Positions 6,417 through 11,992 of a stretch of 11,992 bases of DNA are shown in pieces. A program made the translations under genes and the position numbers. This DNA comes from an uncultured Oscillospiraceae bacterium (GTDB lineage: Bacteria; Bacillota_A; Clostridia; Oscillospirales; Oscillospiraceae), in contig CAKUMR010000015.1 of NCBI GenBank assembly GCA_934667865.1, positions 1 through 11,992 of the forward strand. The letters are read 5' to 3'. Below the pieces are notes generated by a model that was not told the DNA's origin, made no database searches, and saw only the letters and a list, made by a program, of their open reading frames with translations. How positions within the stretch are numbered: position 1 is the first letter of the stretch; each line of letters starts with the position of its first letter.

Positions 6417-6600
6417 AATTTTTGAACCGGTGCATAAAACGCGAACAGGCTTCCGAATCGGCGCGTAGGGAATGGTCTTTCGCGCAGCCGTTCGCGACGA
6501 AGGAGCGCTGCGGATGCGGCGTGCCCCTTGCGGGCAGAGCGTTCCGCGTGCAGGCACCTGCGATTACAGAAATATTGGCAGTGCTGGTATGCACCTGCAA
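6417..6600 (+). repeat. REP/BIME-like repeat, unit 3 (long-hairpin form, linker inverted)
   Basis: Starts with the same 5' module (AATTTTTGAACCGG, 6417-6430) and carries the GTAGGG head at 6465-6470 and a long hairpin block to 6545. The ends of the block pair nearly perfectly: GGAATGGTCT at 6469-6478 against AGAGCGTTCC at 6536-6545. What follows (GCGTGCAGGCACCTG, from 6546) matches the reverse complement of the linker in units 1 and 2, so the second half is inverted and the outer short hairpin is missing. The right boundary near 6600 is approximate. Confidence 0.65.
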
Positions 6601-6605
6601 TCTGC

Positions 6606-6651
6606 AAAAAACACCCCGGCGGGCAGAGAAATTTTTCTCTGCCCGCCGGGG
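6606..6651 (-). terminator. Rho-independent terminator of thyA-folA
   Basis: Perfect 18-nt arms, 6614-6631 and 6634-6651 (CCCCGGCGGGCAGAGAAA and its complement), with only two T residues between. On the minus strand the hairpin is followed by TGTTTTTT (6606-6613). It lies 60 nt after the folA stop. On the plus strand only GATATTCTTTT follows, so it could weakly stop transcription from nth as well. Confidence 0.9.
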
Positions 6652-6711
6652 ATATTCTTTTCTCCGATGGAGAAGCGCCGGGCTGCCGGAAAAGCGCATC
6701 CTGCAAACGGC

Positions 6712-7215
6712 CTACAGCGGCAGCGGCGCTTGGTTTACATAATCTATGAACCGATATTCCGTCCCGCCGGATGACTGCACCTCCGACGCCCACGTCTGCG
6801 TCCAGCCGGGCAGACGGTCGAGGTCGGGGAAAAAGCGGTCAGCAGGCAGATCGCAGAACGTCCGCGTCAGGCGCACCCGGCCGCAATAGGGCAGGAGCAG
6901 CCGATAGACGCTCTCGCCGCCGATGACGCACAGCTCGTCCGAATTCAGCGTCCGTAGCAGCGCAAACAACTCAGCCTCGCCGTGCAGCACCTCCGCCCCC
7001 TCCGGGCAGAAGGAAAAATCCGAAGAAAGCACGAGATTCCGGCGGTTTTTCAGCGGTTTTCCGCCGGGGAAGGTTTGCAGCGTTTTGCGCCCCAGAATCA
7101 CGATTTTCCCCTCGGTCAGCGCGCGGAAGTGCTTTAAGTCCTCCGGGATGGCCACAAGCAGGCGATTTTCAAAGCCGATGCCCCAATCCGGGGTCACATT
7201 CACGATGGCTTCCAT
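6712..7215 (-). CDS. folA: dihydrofolate reductase
   Basis: Reduces dihydrofolate to tetrahydrofolate with NADPH, recycling the product of the neighbouring ThyA. The 167 residues fit the family. GIGFEN at 12-17 is the start of the Met20-type loop, the acidic catalytic residue is D26 in IPEDLKHF, the NADPH phosphate-binding motif is GRKTLQTFPGGKPLKNR at 42-58, and CVIGGESVY lies near 95-103. The normal Pro-Trp before the catalytic acid (E. coli P21-W22) is Leu-Val here (L20-V21), a divergent active-site rim. The ATG at 7215 lies 9 nt after the thyA stop, with GAGG overlapping that stop as ribosome site. The gene is second in the thyA-folA operon. Confidence 0.94.
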   Translation of the reverse strand: MEAIVNVTPDWGIGFENRLLVAIPEDLKHFRALTEGKIVILGRKTLQTFPGGKPLKNRRNLVLSSDFSFCPEGAEVLHGEAELFALLRTLNSDELCVIGGESVYRLLLPYCGRVRLTRTFCDLPADRFFPDLDRLPGWTQTWASEVQSSGGTEYRFIDYVNQAPLPL

Positions 7216-7224
7216 GCGGCGGCC

Positions 7225-8055
7225 TCAGATCGCGACCGGGATCTTCTCCCGGAATTCGTGGTAACGGTAGTTTTCCAGCCGGAAGTCGTCTACGGTGAAA
7301 TCGTAGAAATCCTTCACTTCTGGGTTGACATAAAATCTAGGCGCCGGATACGGCTCACGCTCCAGCAGCTTCTCGACCAGCGGCACATGGCGGTCGTAAA
7401 TGTGGCAGTCCGCGATCACGTGCACCAGCTCGCCCGCCTCCAGTCCGGACACCTGCGCCAGCATATGCACCAGCACGGCGTACTGCACTACGTTCCAGTT
7501 GTTTGCAGTGAGCATATCCTGCGAGCGCTGGTTCAAAATGGCGTTGAGCGTGTTGCCGCTGACGTTGAAGGTCATGGAATAGGCACAGGGATAGAGCGCC
7601 ATCTCGTGCAGATCGCTGAAATTGTAGAGATTCGTCAGGATGCGGCGGCTGGCGGGGTTGTGCTTCAGGTCAAAAAGCACGCGGTCGACCTGATCGAACT
7701 CGCCCTCCGGGTAGCGGTGCTTCACACCCAGCTGATAGCCGTAGGCCTTGCCGATGGAGCCGTTTTCGTCCGCCCAGCTGTCCCAGATGTGGCTGGAAAG
7801 CTCGTGCACGTTGTTGGATTTCTTCTGCCAGATCCACAGAAGCTCGTCGATGCAGGAGCGGTAGTATGTCCTGCGCAGCGTCATGATGGGGAATTCCTTT
7901 TTCAGATCATAGCGGTTGACGACGCCGAAGGCCTTGATTGTGTGTGCCGGCGTGCCGTCCGGCCAGCGCGGACGCACCTCGCGGTCGGTGTCCCAGATGC
8001 CCTCGGACAGAATTTTCCGACAGGTTTCCTTGTAAACGATGTCTGCATAGCTCAT
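7225..8055 (-). CDS. thyA: thymidylate synthase
   Basis: Converts dUMP to dTMP using methylenetetrahydrofolate and releases dihydrofolate, which FolA next door recycles. It has 276 residues. The catalytic cysteine is C157 in ALYPCAYS, the phosphate-binding arginines lie in SRRIL (136-140), and QRSQDMLTANNWNV and CHIYDRHV are the dUMP-binding motifs. It belongs with the phage phi3T/B. subtilis ThyA type rather than the E. coli type, judging by ELLWIWQKKSNNV, HIWDSWADENGSIGKAYG and NPEVKDFYDFTVDDF. Accordingly the residue after the catalytic Cys is Ala, not His. The ATG at 8055 has AGGAGG about 8 nt upstream. It has its own promoter just upstream. Confidence 0.97.
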   Translation of the reverse strand: MSYADIVYKETCRKILSEGIWDTDREVRPRWPDGTPAHTIKAFGVVNRYDLKKEFPIMTLRRTYYRSCIDELLWIWQKKSNNVHELSSHIWDSWADENGSIGKAYGYQLGVKHRYPEGEFDQVDRVLFDLKHNPASRRILTNLYNFSDLHEMALYPCAYSMTFNVSGNTLNAILNQRSQDMLTANNWNVVQYAVLVHMLAQVSGLEAGELVHVIADCHIYDRHVPLVEKLLEREPYPAPRFYVNPEVKDFYDFTVDDFRLENYRYHEFREKIPVAI

Positions 8056-8078
8056 GGCCGTCCCTCCTGTTCTATAGC

Positions 8079-8107
8079 AGAATAACAGAAGCGGCGGCGT
8101 TTGTCAA
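8079..8107 (-). promoter_or_regulatory. sigma-A-type promoter of thyA-folA
   Basis: On the minus strand TTGACA (8102-8107) and TATTCT (8079-8084) are 17 nt apart. The start would be near 8072, with a leader of about 17 nt. The TGA stop of the AbrB-like gene (8104-8106) lies inside the -35 hexamer, so the upstream gene and this promoter share bases. Confidence 0.8.
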
Positions 8108-8349
8108 TCTTCGGCGGCGCAGAGCTGTTCCCGGCAGGCGCGGCAGACGCACCGGCCGCGGAAGGTCAGCAGGCCGCTTTCCCTGCCGCAGAACACGCAC
8201 CGGGCTGTCGTTTTCCGGATGCGGATCTCCTCGCCCTCCAGACGGACCTCCACGAGGTCGCGCTCTCCGATGTCCAGCTCCCGCCGCAGCTCGGCCGGCA
8301 GGACGACGCGCCCCAGCTCGTCCACGCGGCGGATCATTCCGTTTCCCAT
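8104..8349 (-). CDS. AbrB-family DNA-binding protein with C-terminal zinc ribbon
   Basis: A small transition-state-type regulator, probably a DNA-binding dimer in the cytoplasm. Residues 4-46 form the AbrB/SpoVT swapped-hairpin domain, with the hallmark IRRVDELGRVVLPAELRREL. The C-terminal part differs from B. subtilis AbrB: instead of its dimerisation domain there is a compact zinc-ribbon-like C51-X2-C54 ... C69-X2-C72, with C67 nearby. The ATG at 8349 has a strong AAGGAGG site upstream and an excellent promoter. It lies directly upstream of thyA on the same strand, with no terminator, so some transcripts probably continue into thyA-folA. Targets cannot be deduced; autoregulation or control of the divergent spmAB is possible. 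Naming it abrB would be premature. Confidence 0.88.
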   Translation of the reverse strand: MGNGMIRRVDELGRVVLPAELRRELDIGERDLVEVRLEGEEIRIRKTTARCVFCGRESGLLTFRGRCVCRACREQLCAAED

Positions 8350-8370
8350 GGTTCTCCCTCCTTTTTGCCT

Positions 8371-8399
8371 ATTATATCAGGCGATATTTTACCAGTCAA
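8371..8399 (-). promoter_or_regulatory. sigma-A-type promoter of the AbrB-like gene
   Basis: On the minus strand TTGACT (8394-8399) and TATAAT (8371-8376) are spaced by 17 nt. The start would be near 8364, and AAGGAGG follows in a short leader. It lies in the 120-bp divergent region shared with spmA. Confidence 0.82.
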
Positions 8400-8420
8400 T
8401 ACGCTTTTGAACGGCGCGCG

Positions 8421-8449
8421 GCATTTCGCGCACCGGGCCTGCATAGATT
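8421..8449 (+). promoter_or_regulatory. candidate sigma-E promoter of spmAB
   Basis: GCATTTC (8421-8427), a 14-nt spacer and CATAGATT (8442-8449) resemble the sigma-E consensus kmATATT-N14/15-CATAnnnT. The -35 matches 5 of 7 positions and all five fixed positions of the -10 match. No sigma-A promoter was seen on this strand. The predicted start (about 8455-8457) falls at the edge of the GGAGG ribosome site, giving an unusually short leader, which lowers confidence. Confidence 0.45.
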
Positions 8450-8469
8450 GTCCACGGAGGTGCTGCACA

Positions 8470-9051
8470 GTGGTGATGGGTATGATCTGGATGGTACTGG
8501 TCGTGACGGCGGTGATCGCCGCGGCGCTGGAGGGGAATCTGGGCGCGCTTTCGCCCGCAGTCATGGAGGGGGCAAGCAGCGCAATCCGGTTGGCGCTGTC
8601 GCTCGCGGGGGCGCTGTGCCTGTGGAGCGCGCTGGCAAGGCTGATGGAAAAGGCGGGGGCGCTGCGCGGTCTGGCGCGGGGGATGCGGCCGGTGTTCCGG
8701 CGGCTGTTCCCGCAGGCGAGCCGCGACGAAACCGCCATGGGCTATCTGTGCGCCAACGTTTCCGCGAATCTGCTCGGCCTCGGCAACGCCGCCACGCCCA
8801 TGGGTATCGCCGCGGTGAAGCGGATGCAGGAGCTTGCCCGCACCCGGACGGCCACGGACGAGATGTGCCGCCTGATCGTCATGAACACGGCGTCCATCCA
8901 ACTGCTGCCGACCACGGTCGCGGCGGTGCGGGCCTCTCTGGGCGCGGCCGCACCCTTCGACATTCTGCCGGCGGTGTGGGTCACCTCGGCGCTCTCGGTC
9001 ACGGCCGGGCTGCTGGCGGCGCGCCTCTTGCGGAGGTTCTCCCATGCTTGA
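8470..9051 (+). CDS. spmA: spore maturation protein A
   Basis: Integral membrane protein with a nucleoside-recognition (Gate) domain; with SpmB it is needed for spore core dehydration and heat resistance. About 193 residues if read from the GTG at 8470 (B. subtilis 196). Hydrophobic segments lie at the N-terminus (MVLVVTAVIAAALEG) and around 35-55, 125-150 and 165-185, and the signature NLLGLGNAATPMGIAAVKRM is intact. The frame stays open far upstream, antisense to the AbrB-like gene. GTG 8470 was chosen because GGAGG at 8456-8460 is 9 nt away; ATG 8476 (15 nt) is the alternative. Its stop overlaps spmB by 8 nt. A sigma-E-like promoter precedes it. Confidence 0.93.
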   Translation: MVMGMIWMVLVVTAVIAAALEGNLGALSPAVMEGASSAIRLALSLAGALCLWSALARLMEKAGALRGLARGMRPVFRRLFPQASRDETAMGYLCANVSANLLGLGNAATPMGIAAVKRMQELARTRTATDEMCRLIVMNTASIQLLPTTVAAVRASLGAAAPFDILPAVWVTSALSVTAGLLAARLLRRFSHA

Positions 9052-9550
9052 TCTGCTCATTCCGCTTCTGATGATCGCGACCGCCTGCGCCGCCCTGATC
9101 AAAAAGCAGGACGTCTACGGCGCGCTTCTCGAGGGCGGGCAGGAGGGACTGCGCCTGCTCGTGTCCATCACACCCGCCCTTGTGGTCCTCCTGACGGCGG
9201 TGCATATGCTCCGCGCATCCGGCGCGGTGGAGCTGCTGACAAAGCTGCTTTCCCCCGTGGCCGACGCTGTGGGAATCCCCGCCGAAACGCTTCCGTTGGT
9301 GCTGATCCGACCTATCTCCGGCAGTGCAGCGCTGGCCGTAGGCGCGGATCTGATGGCCGTCCACGGGCCGGATTCCCTCATCGGCCGGACGGCGGCGGTC
9401 ATGCTGGGCAGCACGGAAACGACCTTTTATACCATTTCGGTCTATTTCGGCGCAGCGGGGATACGGAAAACGCGCTATACCATTCCGGCGGCGCTGATCG
9501 CGGACGCAACGGGGTTTTTCGCGGCCGCCTTGTGCGCAAAATATCTGTGA
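9044..9550 (+). CDS. spmB: spore maturation protein B
   Basis: Partner of SpmA in spore maturation and core dehydration, also a Gate-domain membrane protein. It has 168 residues (B. subtilis 178). The family hallmarks RPISGSAALAVG and LGSTETTFYTISVYFGAAGI are present, with hydrophobic segments near the N-terminus, around residues 40-60 and at the C-terminus (TGFFAAALCAKYL). The ATG at 9044 has GGAGG 7 nt upstream and overlaps the end of spmA by 8 nt, so the two are translationally coupled. No terminator is apparent before the argS promoter, so readthrough into argS is possible. Confidence 0.95.
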   Translation: MLDLLIPLLMIATACAALIKKQDVYGALLEGGQEGLRLLVSITPALVVLLTAVHMLRASGAVELLTKLLSPVADAVGIPAETLPLVLIRPISGSAALAVGADLMAVHGPDSLIGRTAAVMLGSTETTFYTISVYFGAAGIRKTRYTIPAALIADATGFFAAALCAKYL

Positions 9551-9584
9551 AGGCGGGTGCCTACACGGCGGCGAAAATCCCCTA

Positions 9585-9613
9585 TGGACTTTCCGCCTGT
9601 TTTTTGCTAGAAT
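9585..9613 (+). promoter_or_regulatory. promoter of argS
   Basis: TGGACT (9585-9590), a 17-nt spacer and TAGAAT (9608-9613). The start would be near 9620 and the leader about 24 nt, far too short for a T-box riboswitch, which some Firmicutes use to control aminoacyl-tRNA synthetase genes. Confidence 0.6.
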
Positions 9614-9643
9614 ACAGAAAGAATCACAACAAAGGAGCTTTTT

Positions 9644-11398
9644 ATGATGGAAAAGCTGATGGAAAAACTCTCCCGTGCGGTCGCGGCGGCCTTTGAAGCG
9701 GCGGGTTATGACCCTGCCTGCGGCAAGGTGACGGTTTCCAACCGCCCCGATCTGTGCGAATTTCAGTGCAACGGCGCGATGCCCGCGGCCAAAACGGAAC
9801 ACAAGGCCCCGCTGCTGATCGCGCAGGACGTCGCGGAAAAATTGCAGGGCAGCCCGGTGTTCAGCGCTGCCGAGGCGGTCAAGCCCGGCTTTCTGAATCT
9901 GCGCGTCCGGCCCGAATATCTGGCGGCGCACATCGAGGAAATGCGCGCGCAGCAGCGCCTCGGCGTGACCGGCAGCATCCCGGCGCGCACGGTCGTTCTG
10001 GACTACGGCGGCCCGAACGTCGCCAAGCCCCTGCACGTCGGCCATCTGCGCCCGGCGATCATCGGCGAGTCCATCAAGCGCATTTATCGCTACTTCGGCG
10101 ATAAGGTGATCGGCGACATCCATCTGGGCGACTGGGGCCTGCAAATGGGCCTTGTCATCGCGGAATTGCAGGAGCGCCACCCGGAGCTGCCCTATTTCGA
10201 CGAAAACGCAACCGAATACCCCGACGGTGCGCCCTGCACGGTTTCCGAGCTGGAGGAGATCTATCCCTTCGCCAGCGCCAAAAGCAAGCAGGACCCCACC
10301 TTTGCAAAGAAAGCCCACGAGATCACGGCGCAGCTTCAGGCGCATCAGCGCGGCTACTATGCGCTGTGGCAGCGGCTGCTCGCCATCTCCGTGGCCGATC
10401 TGAAGCGCAATTATGAGAATCTGAACGTCAGCTTCGACGTCTGGAAGGGCGAGAGCGACGCCGAGCCCTATATTCCGCCCATGCTGGAAAAGCTCGCCGC
10501 CCGCGGCGTGCTGACCGAGAGCGAGGGTGCGAAGGTCATCGAAGTCGCCGAGCCGGGCGACAGGAAGGAAATGCCGCCGTGCATCGTCGTCAAATCCGAC
10601 GGCGCGACGCTCTACGCCACGACCGATCTTGCGACTATCGTCCAGCGCATGGAGGATTACGCTCCCGATAAGATCCTTTACGTTACGGACAAGCGGCAGA
10701 GCCTGCACTTTGAGCAGGTGTTCCGCGCCGCGCGCAAGGGCGGCCTTGTGCCGGAAACCGTCGAATTGCAGCACATCGGCTTCGGCACGATGAACGGCAA
10801 GGACGGCAAGCCCTTCAAGACCCGCGACGGCGGCGTGATGCGCCTGCAAACGCTCATCGAGGACGTCACGGCCTATGTCGAAGCTAAAATTTCTGAGAAC
10901 AAGCTCGTCGATTCCGCCGAGGCGCACGACACCGCGCGCATCATCGCGGTCGCGGCGCTCAAGTACGGCGATCTGTCCAACCTCGCGACGAAGGATTATG
11001 TCTTTGATCTGGAGCGCTTCTCGGCCTTTGAGGGTAACACCGGGCCGTATCTGCTGTATACCATCGTGCGCATCAAGTCCATTCTGGCGCGCTACGGCAA
11101 GCCCGCCGACCTGCCCGTTGTCCTGGCGGACAACGAGAGCGCCAAGGCCCTGCAGCTCACCCTGTCGCAGATGCCCGACCAGCTCCAGATGGCCTACCGC
11201 GATTCCGCGCCGAATGCGGTCTGCGCCTATGTCTACGAGCTGGCGCAGGCGGTCAACCAGTTCTACCATGAAACGCGCATCCTCTCCGAGCCGGACGAGG
11301 AAAAGCAGAAGGGCTATATCGCCCTGATCGCGCTGGCCAAGCGCGCCATGGAGGAGTGCATCGACCTTCTGGGCTTTACCGCCCCGGAGCGGATGTAA
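9644..11398 (+). CDS. argS: arginyl-tRNA synthetase
   Basis: Class I synthetase that charges tRNA-Arg with arginine, in the cytoplasm. It has 584 residues, within the normal range. An N-terminal Add-1 domain (about 1-110) recognises the tRNA D-loop. The catalytic HIGH motif appears as HVGH at 131-134 within GPNVAKPLHVGHLR. As in many ArgRS there is no canonical KMSKS; the corresponding loop is KPFKTRDG at 389-396. The C-terminal DALR anticodon-binding domain includes NTGPYLLYTIVRIKSIL and ends, as usual, near the extreme C-terminus (FTAPERM). The ATG at 9644 has AAAGGAG 6 nt upstream; ATG 9647 is a close alternative. It has its own promoter and is followed by a long hairpin at 11436-11474. 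A long open frame on the opposite strand is a by-product of its codon usage. Confidence 0.97.
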   Translation: MMEKLMEKLSRAVAAAFEAAGYDPACGKVTVSNRPDLCEFQCNGAMPAAKTEHKAPLLIAQDVAEKLQGSPVFSAAEAVKPGFLNLRVRPEYLAAHIEEMRAQQRLGVTGSIPARTVVLDYGGPNVAKPLHVGHLRPAIIGESIKRIYRYFGDKVIGDIHLGDWGLQMGLVIAELQERHPELPYFDENATEYPDGAPCTVSELEEIYPFASAKSKQDPTFAKKAHEITAQLQAHQRGYYALWQRLLAISVADLKRNYENLNVSFDVWKGESDAEPYIPPMLEKLAARGVLTESEGAKVIEVAEPGDRKEMPPCIVVKSDGATLYATTDLATIVQRMEDYAPDKILYVTDKRQSLHFEQVFRAARKGGLVPETVELQHIGFGTMNGKDGKPFKTRDGGVMRLQTLIEDVTAYVEAKISENKLVDSAEAHDTARIIAVAALKYGDLSNLATKDYVFDLERFSAFEGNTGPYLLYTIVRIKSILARYGKPADLPVVLADNESAKALQLTLSQMPDQLQMAYRDSAPNAVCAYVYELAQAVNQFYHETRILSEPDEEKQKGYIALIALAKRAMEECIDLLGFTAPERM

Positions 11399-11435
11399 GG
11401 TTTCATAAGAGAAATGTAAGAGAATAAGAGAAAAC

Positions 11436-11474
11436 GCAAGCCCCGGGCGGGAAATTTTCCCGCCCGGGGCTTGC
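11436..11474. terminator. long perfect hairpin between convergent argS and ABC-exporter genes
   Basis: Arms of 19 nt (11436-11454 and 11456-11474, beginning GCAAGCCCCGGGCGGGAAA) are perfectly complementary around a single base. On the minus strand CGTTTTCTCTT follows, a modest T-tract; on the plus strand there is none, so it fits best as the terminator of the exporter gene. Position between convergent genes suggests that it also limits argS transcription. The design closely resembles the terminator at 6606-6651. Confidence 0.7.
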
Positions 11475-11475
11475 T

Positions 11476-11544
11476 GCGTTCCACCGTGCAGGCACCGGAG
11501 ATAGCGGATATGCCAGCAGCGGTGCGGTCAAGACCGCACCCTAC
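11476..11544 (-). repeat. REP/BIME-like repeat, fourth copy, inverted and partial
   Basis: On the minus strand this reads GTAGGG, hairpin GGTGCGGTC-TT-GACCGCACC (11521-11540), then GCTGCTGGCAT, a linker ending GGTGCCTGCACG and finally GGAACGC (11476-11482). It follows unit 2 (6321-6388) closely, with the head and the first hairpin identical. Only the first half of the second hairpin is left, next to the terminator at 11436-11474. The rest of the gap, 11545-11594, shows no recognisable feature. Confidence 0.75.
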
Positions 11545-11594
11545 GGGGCGGGGAAATGATCACCTGCTCTGTGAGGCGGCTGTCCCGCGAAATC

Positions 11595-11992
11595 TCACAC
11601 CGCGTCGTTTTTCAGCAGGCGGGCGGCGGATTCCTCCGCGAACTGCCGGCTGTAAAGATCGTGGTAATAGCCGCGCGCCTTCAATAGCGATTCGTGCGTG
11701 CCCTGCTCGACGATCCTGCCGTCGCGGACAACTAAAATCAGGTCGGCCTTGCGGATGGTCGACAGGCGGTGCGCGATCAGGAAGGACGTGCGGTCGCGGA
11801 GCAGATGGTCGATCGCCTGCTGGATGAGCTGCTCGGTCTGGGTGTCGATGGAGCTGGTCGCCTCGTCCAGTACGAAGATGCGCGGGTCGGCCAGCACCGC
11901 GCGGGCAAAGGAGATGAGCTGCTTTTCGCCGGTGGAGAGCATGTCGCCGCCCTCGCCCACCTCGCTGTCCCAGCCGTTTTCCAGCTTTGCCG
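11595..11992 (-). CDS. ABC exporter, ATP-binding C-terminal part (5' end beyond window)
   Basis: The last 131 or so residues of an ABC transporter ATPase domain. The signature LSTGEKQLISFARA is followed by Walker B IFVLDEATSSID and the H-loop AHRLSTIRKADLILV, with the typical tail GRIVEQGTHESLL. The LSTGEKQL variant and the spacing fit the fused membrane-ATPase exporters (MdlB/YheH-like multidrug type), often encoded as a heterodimer pair, but the membrane part lies outside the window. The stop is TGA at 11595. The substrate cannot be inferred. It converges with argS across a hairpin and a repeat copy. Confidence 0.9.
   Translation of the reverse strand, partial: AKLENGWDSEVGEGGDMLSTGEKQLISFARAVLADPRIFVLDEATSSIDTQTEQLIQQAIDHLLRDRTSFLIAHRLSTIRKADLILVVRDGRIVEQGTHESLLKARGYYHDLYSRQFAEESAARLLKNDAV

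Noticed and set aside
6389..6793. Open frames of 100-134 codons within the repeat array, with recurring peptide HPQRSFVANGCAKDH
   Set aside because: The recurring peptide is just the translation of the repeated 57-nt insert; frames differ between copies and lack ribosome sites.
9551..9643. T-box riboswitch upstream of argS
   Set aside because: The gap is only 93 bp with a promoter inside it, and neither the conserved T-box sequence nor a specifier stem was found.
8999..11269. 756-codon open frame on the minus strand, opposite spmB and argS
   Set aside because: It runs antisense to argS and spmB, whose families are certain. The translation is low-complexity and rich in Arg, Ala, Gly and His, typical of a shadow frame in GC-rich DNA, with no family motif or ribosome site.
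11570..11599. TGTGAG...CTCACA inverted repeat over the ABC-exporter stop
   Set aside because: Six-nt arms with an 18-nt loop are likely by chance, and no T-tract follows.

Overview
The window looks like chromosomal DNA of a GC-rich, anaerobic, endospore-forming member of the Clostridia, most like the Oscillospiraceae/Ruminococcaceae group. The basis is the gene content: a Ni,Fe carbon monoxide dehydrogenase, the redox repressor Rex, the sporulation pair spoIIGA-sigE, spmA-spmB, an AbrB-family regulator and a DUF951 protein. AGGAGG-type ribosome binding sites and good sigma-A-type promoters fit as well. No prophage, plasmid, CRISPR or defence locus is visible, and no tRNA or rRNA was recognised.

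Layout, left to right. 1-1136 (-): the N-terminal 60% of cooS, cut by the window edge, with its own promoter. 1425-2060 (-): rex, with its own promoter and a strong terminator. 2158-3679 (-): spoIIGA and sigE, overlapping by 8 nt; they encode the membrane protease and the pro-sigma-E it activates. 3870-5321 (-): rarA followed 3 nt later by a DUF951 gene, then a terminator that abuts the spoIIGA promoter. 5322-5444: a divergent promoter region with a 17-bp palindrome. 5445-6071 (+): nth, endonuclease III. 6072-6600: about 530 bp without a gene, filled by three tandem, diverged copies of a hairpin repeat. 6606-6651: a long perfect-stem terminator. 6712-8055 (-): thyA-folA, making dTMP and recycling dihydrofolate. 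8104-8349 (-): a small AbrB-like regulator with a C-terminal zinc ribbon; its stop codon lies inside the -35 of the thyA promoter. 8470-9550 (+): spmA-spmB, overlapping by 8 nt, behind a candidate sigma-E promoter. 9644-11398 (+): argS. 11399-11594: a long hairpin terminator and a fourth, inverted copy of the repeat. 11595-11992 (-): the C-terminal end of an ABC exporter.

The genes are mostly housekeeping (DNA repair and replication, thymidylate/folate, tRNA charging) mixed with sporulation and redox functions. The sporulation genes connect logically: SpoIIGA activates sigma-E, and the spmAB promoter candidate matches the sigma-E consensus.

The most unusual content is the repeat family. Each hairpin carries a GTAGGG head outside a 9-bp perfect stem with a 2-nt centre. 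The stems differ between copies through paired, compensatory changes, and hairpins come in inverted pairs. This resembles the REP/BIME elements of proteobacteria that are mobilised by RAYT (Y1 transposase) proteins, but here in a Firmicutes-like genome. A second, about 80-bp form of the hairpin carries a roughly 57-nt insert in its loop. No transposase is encoded in the window.
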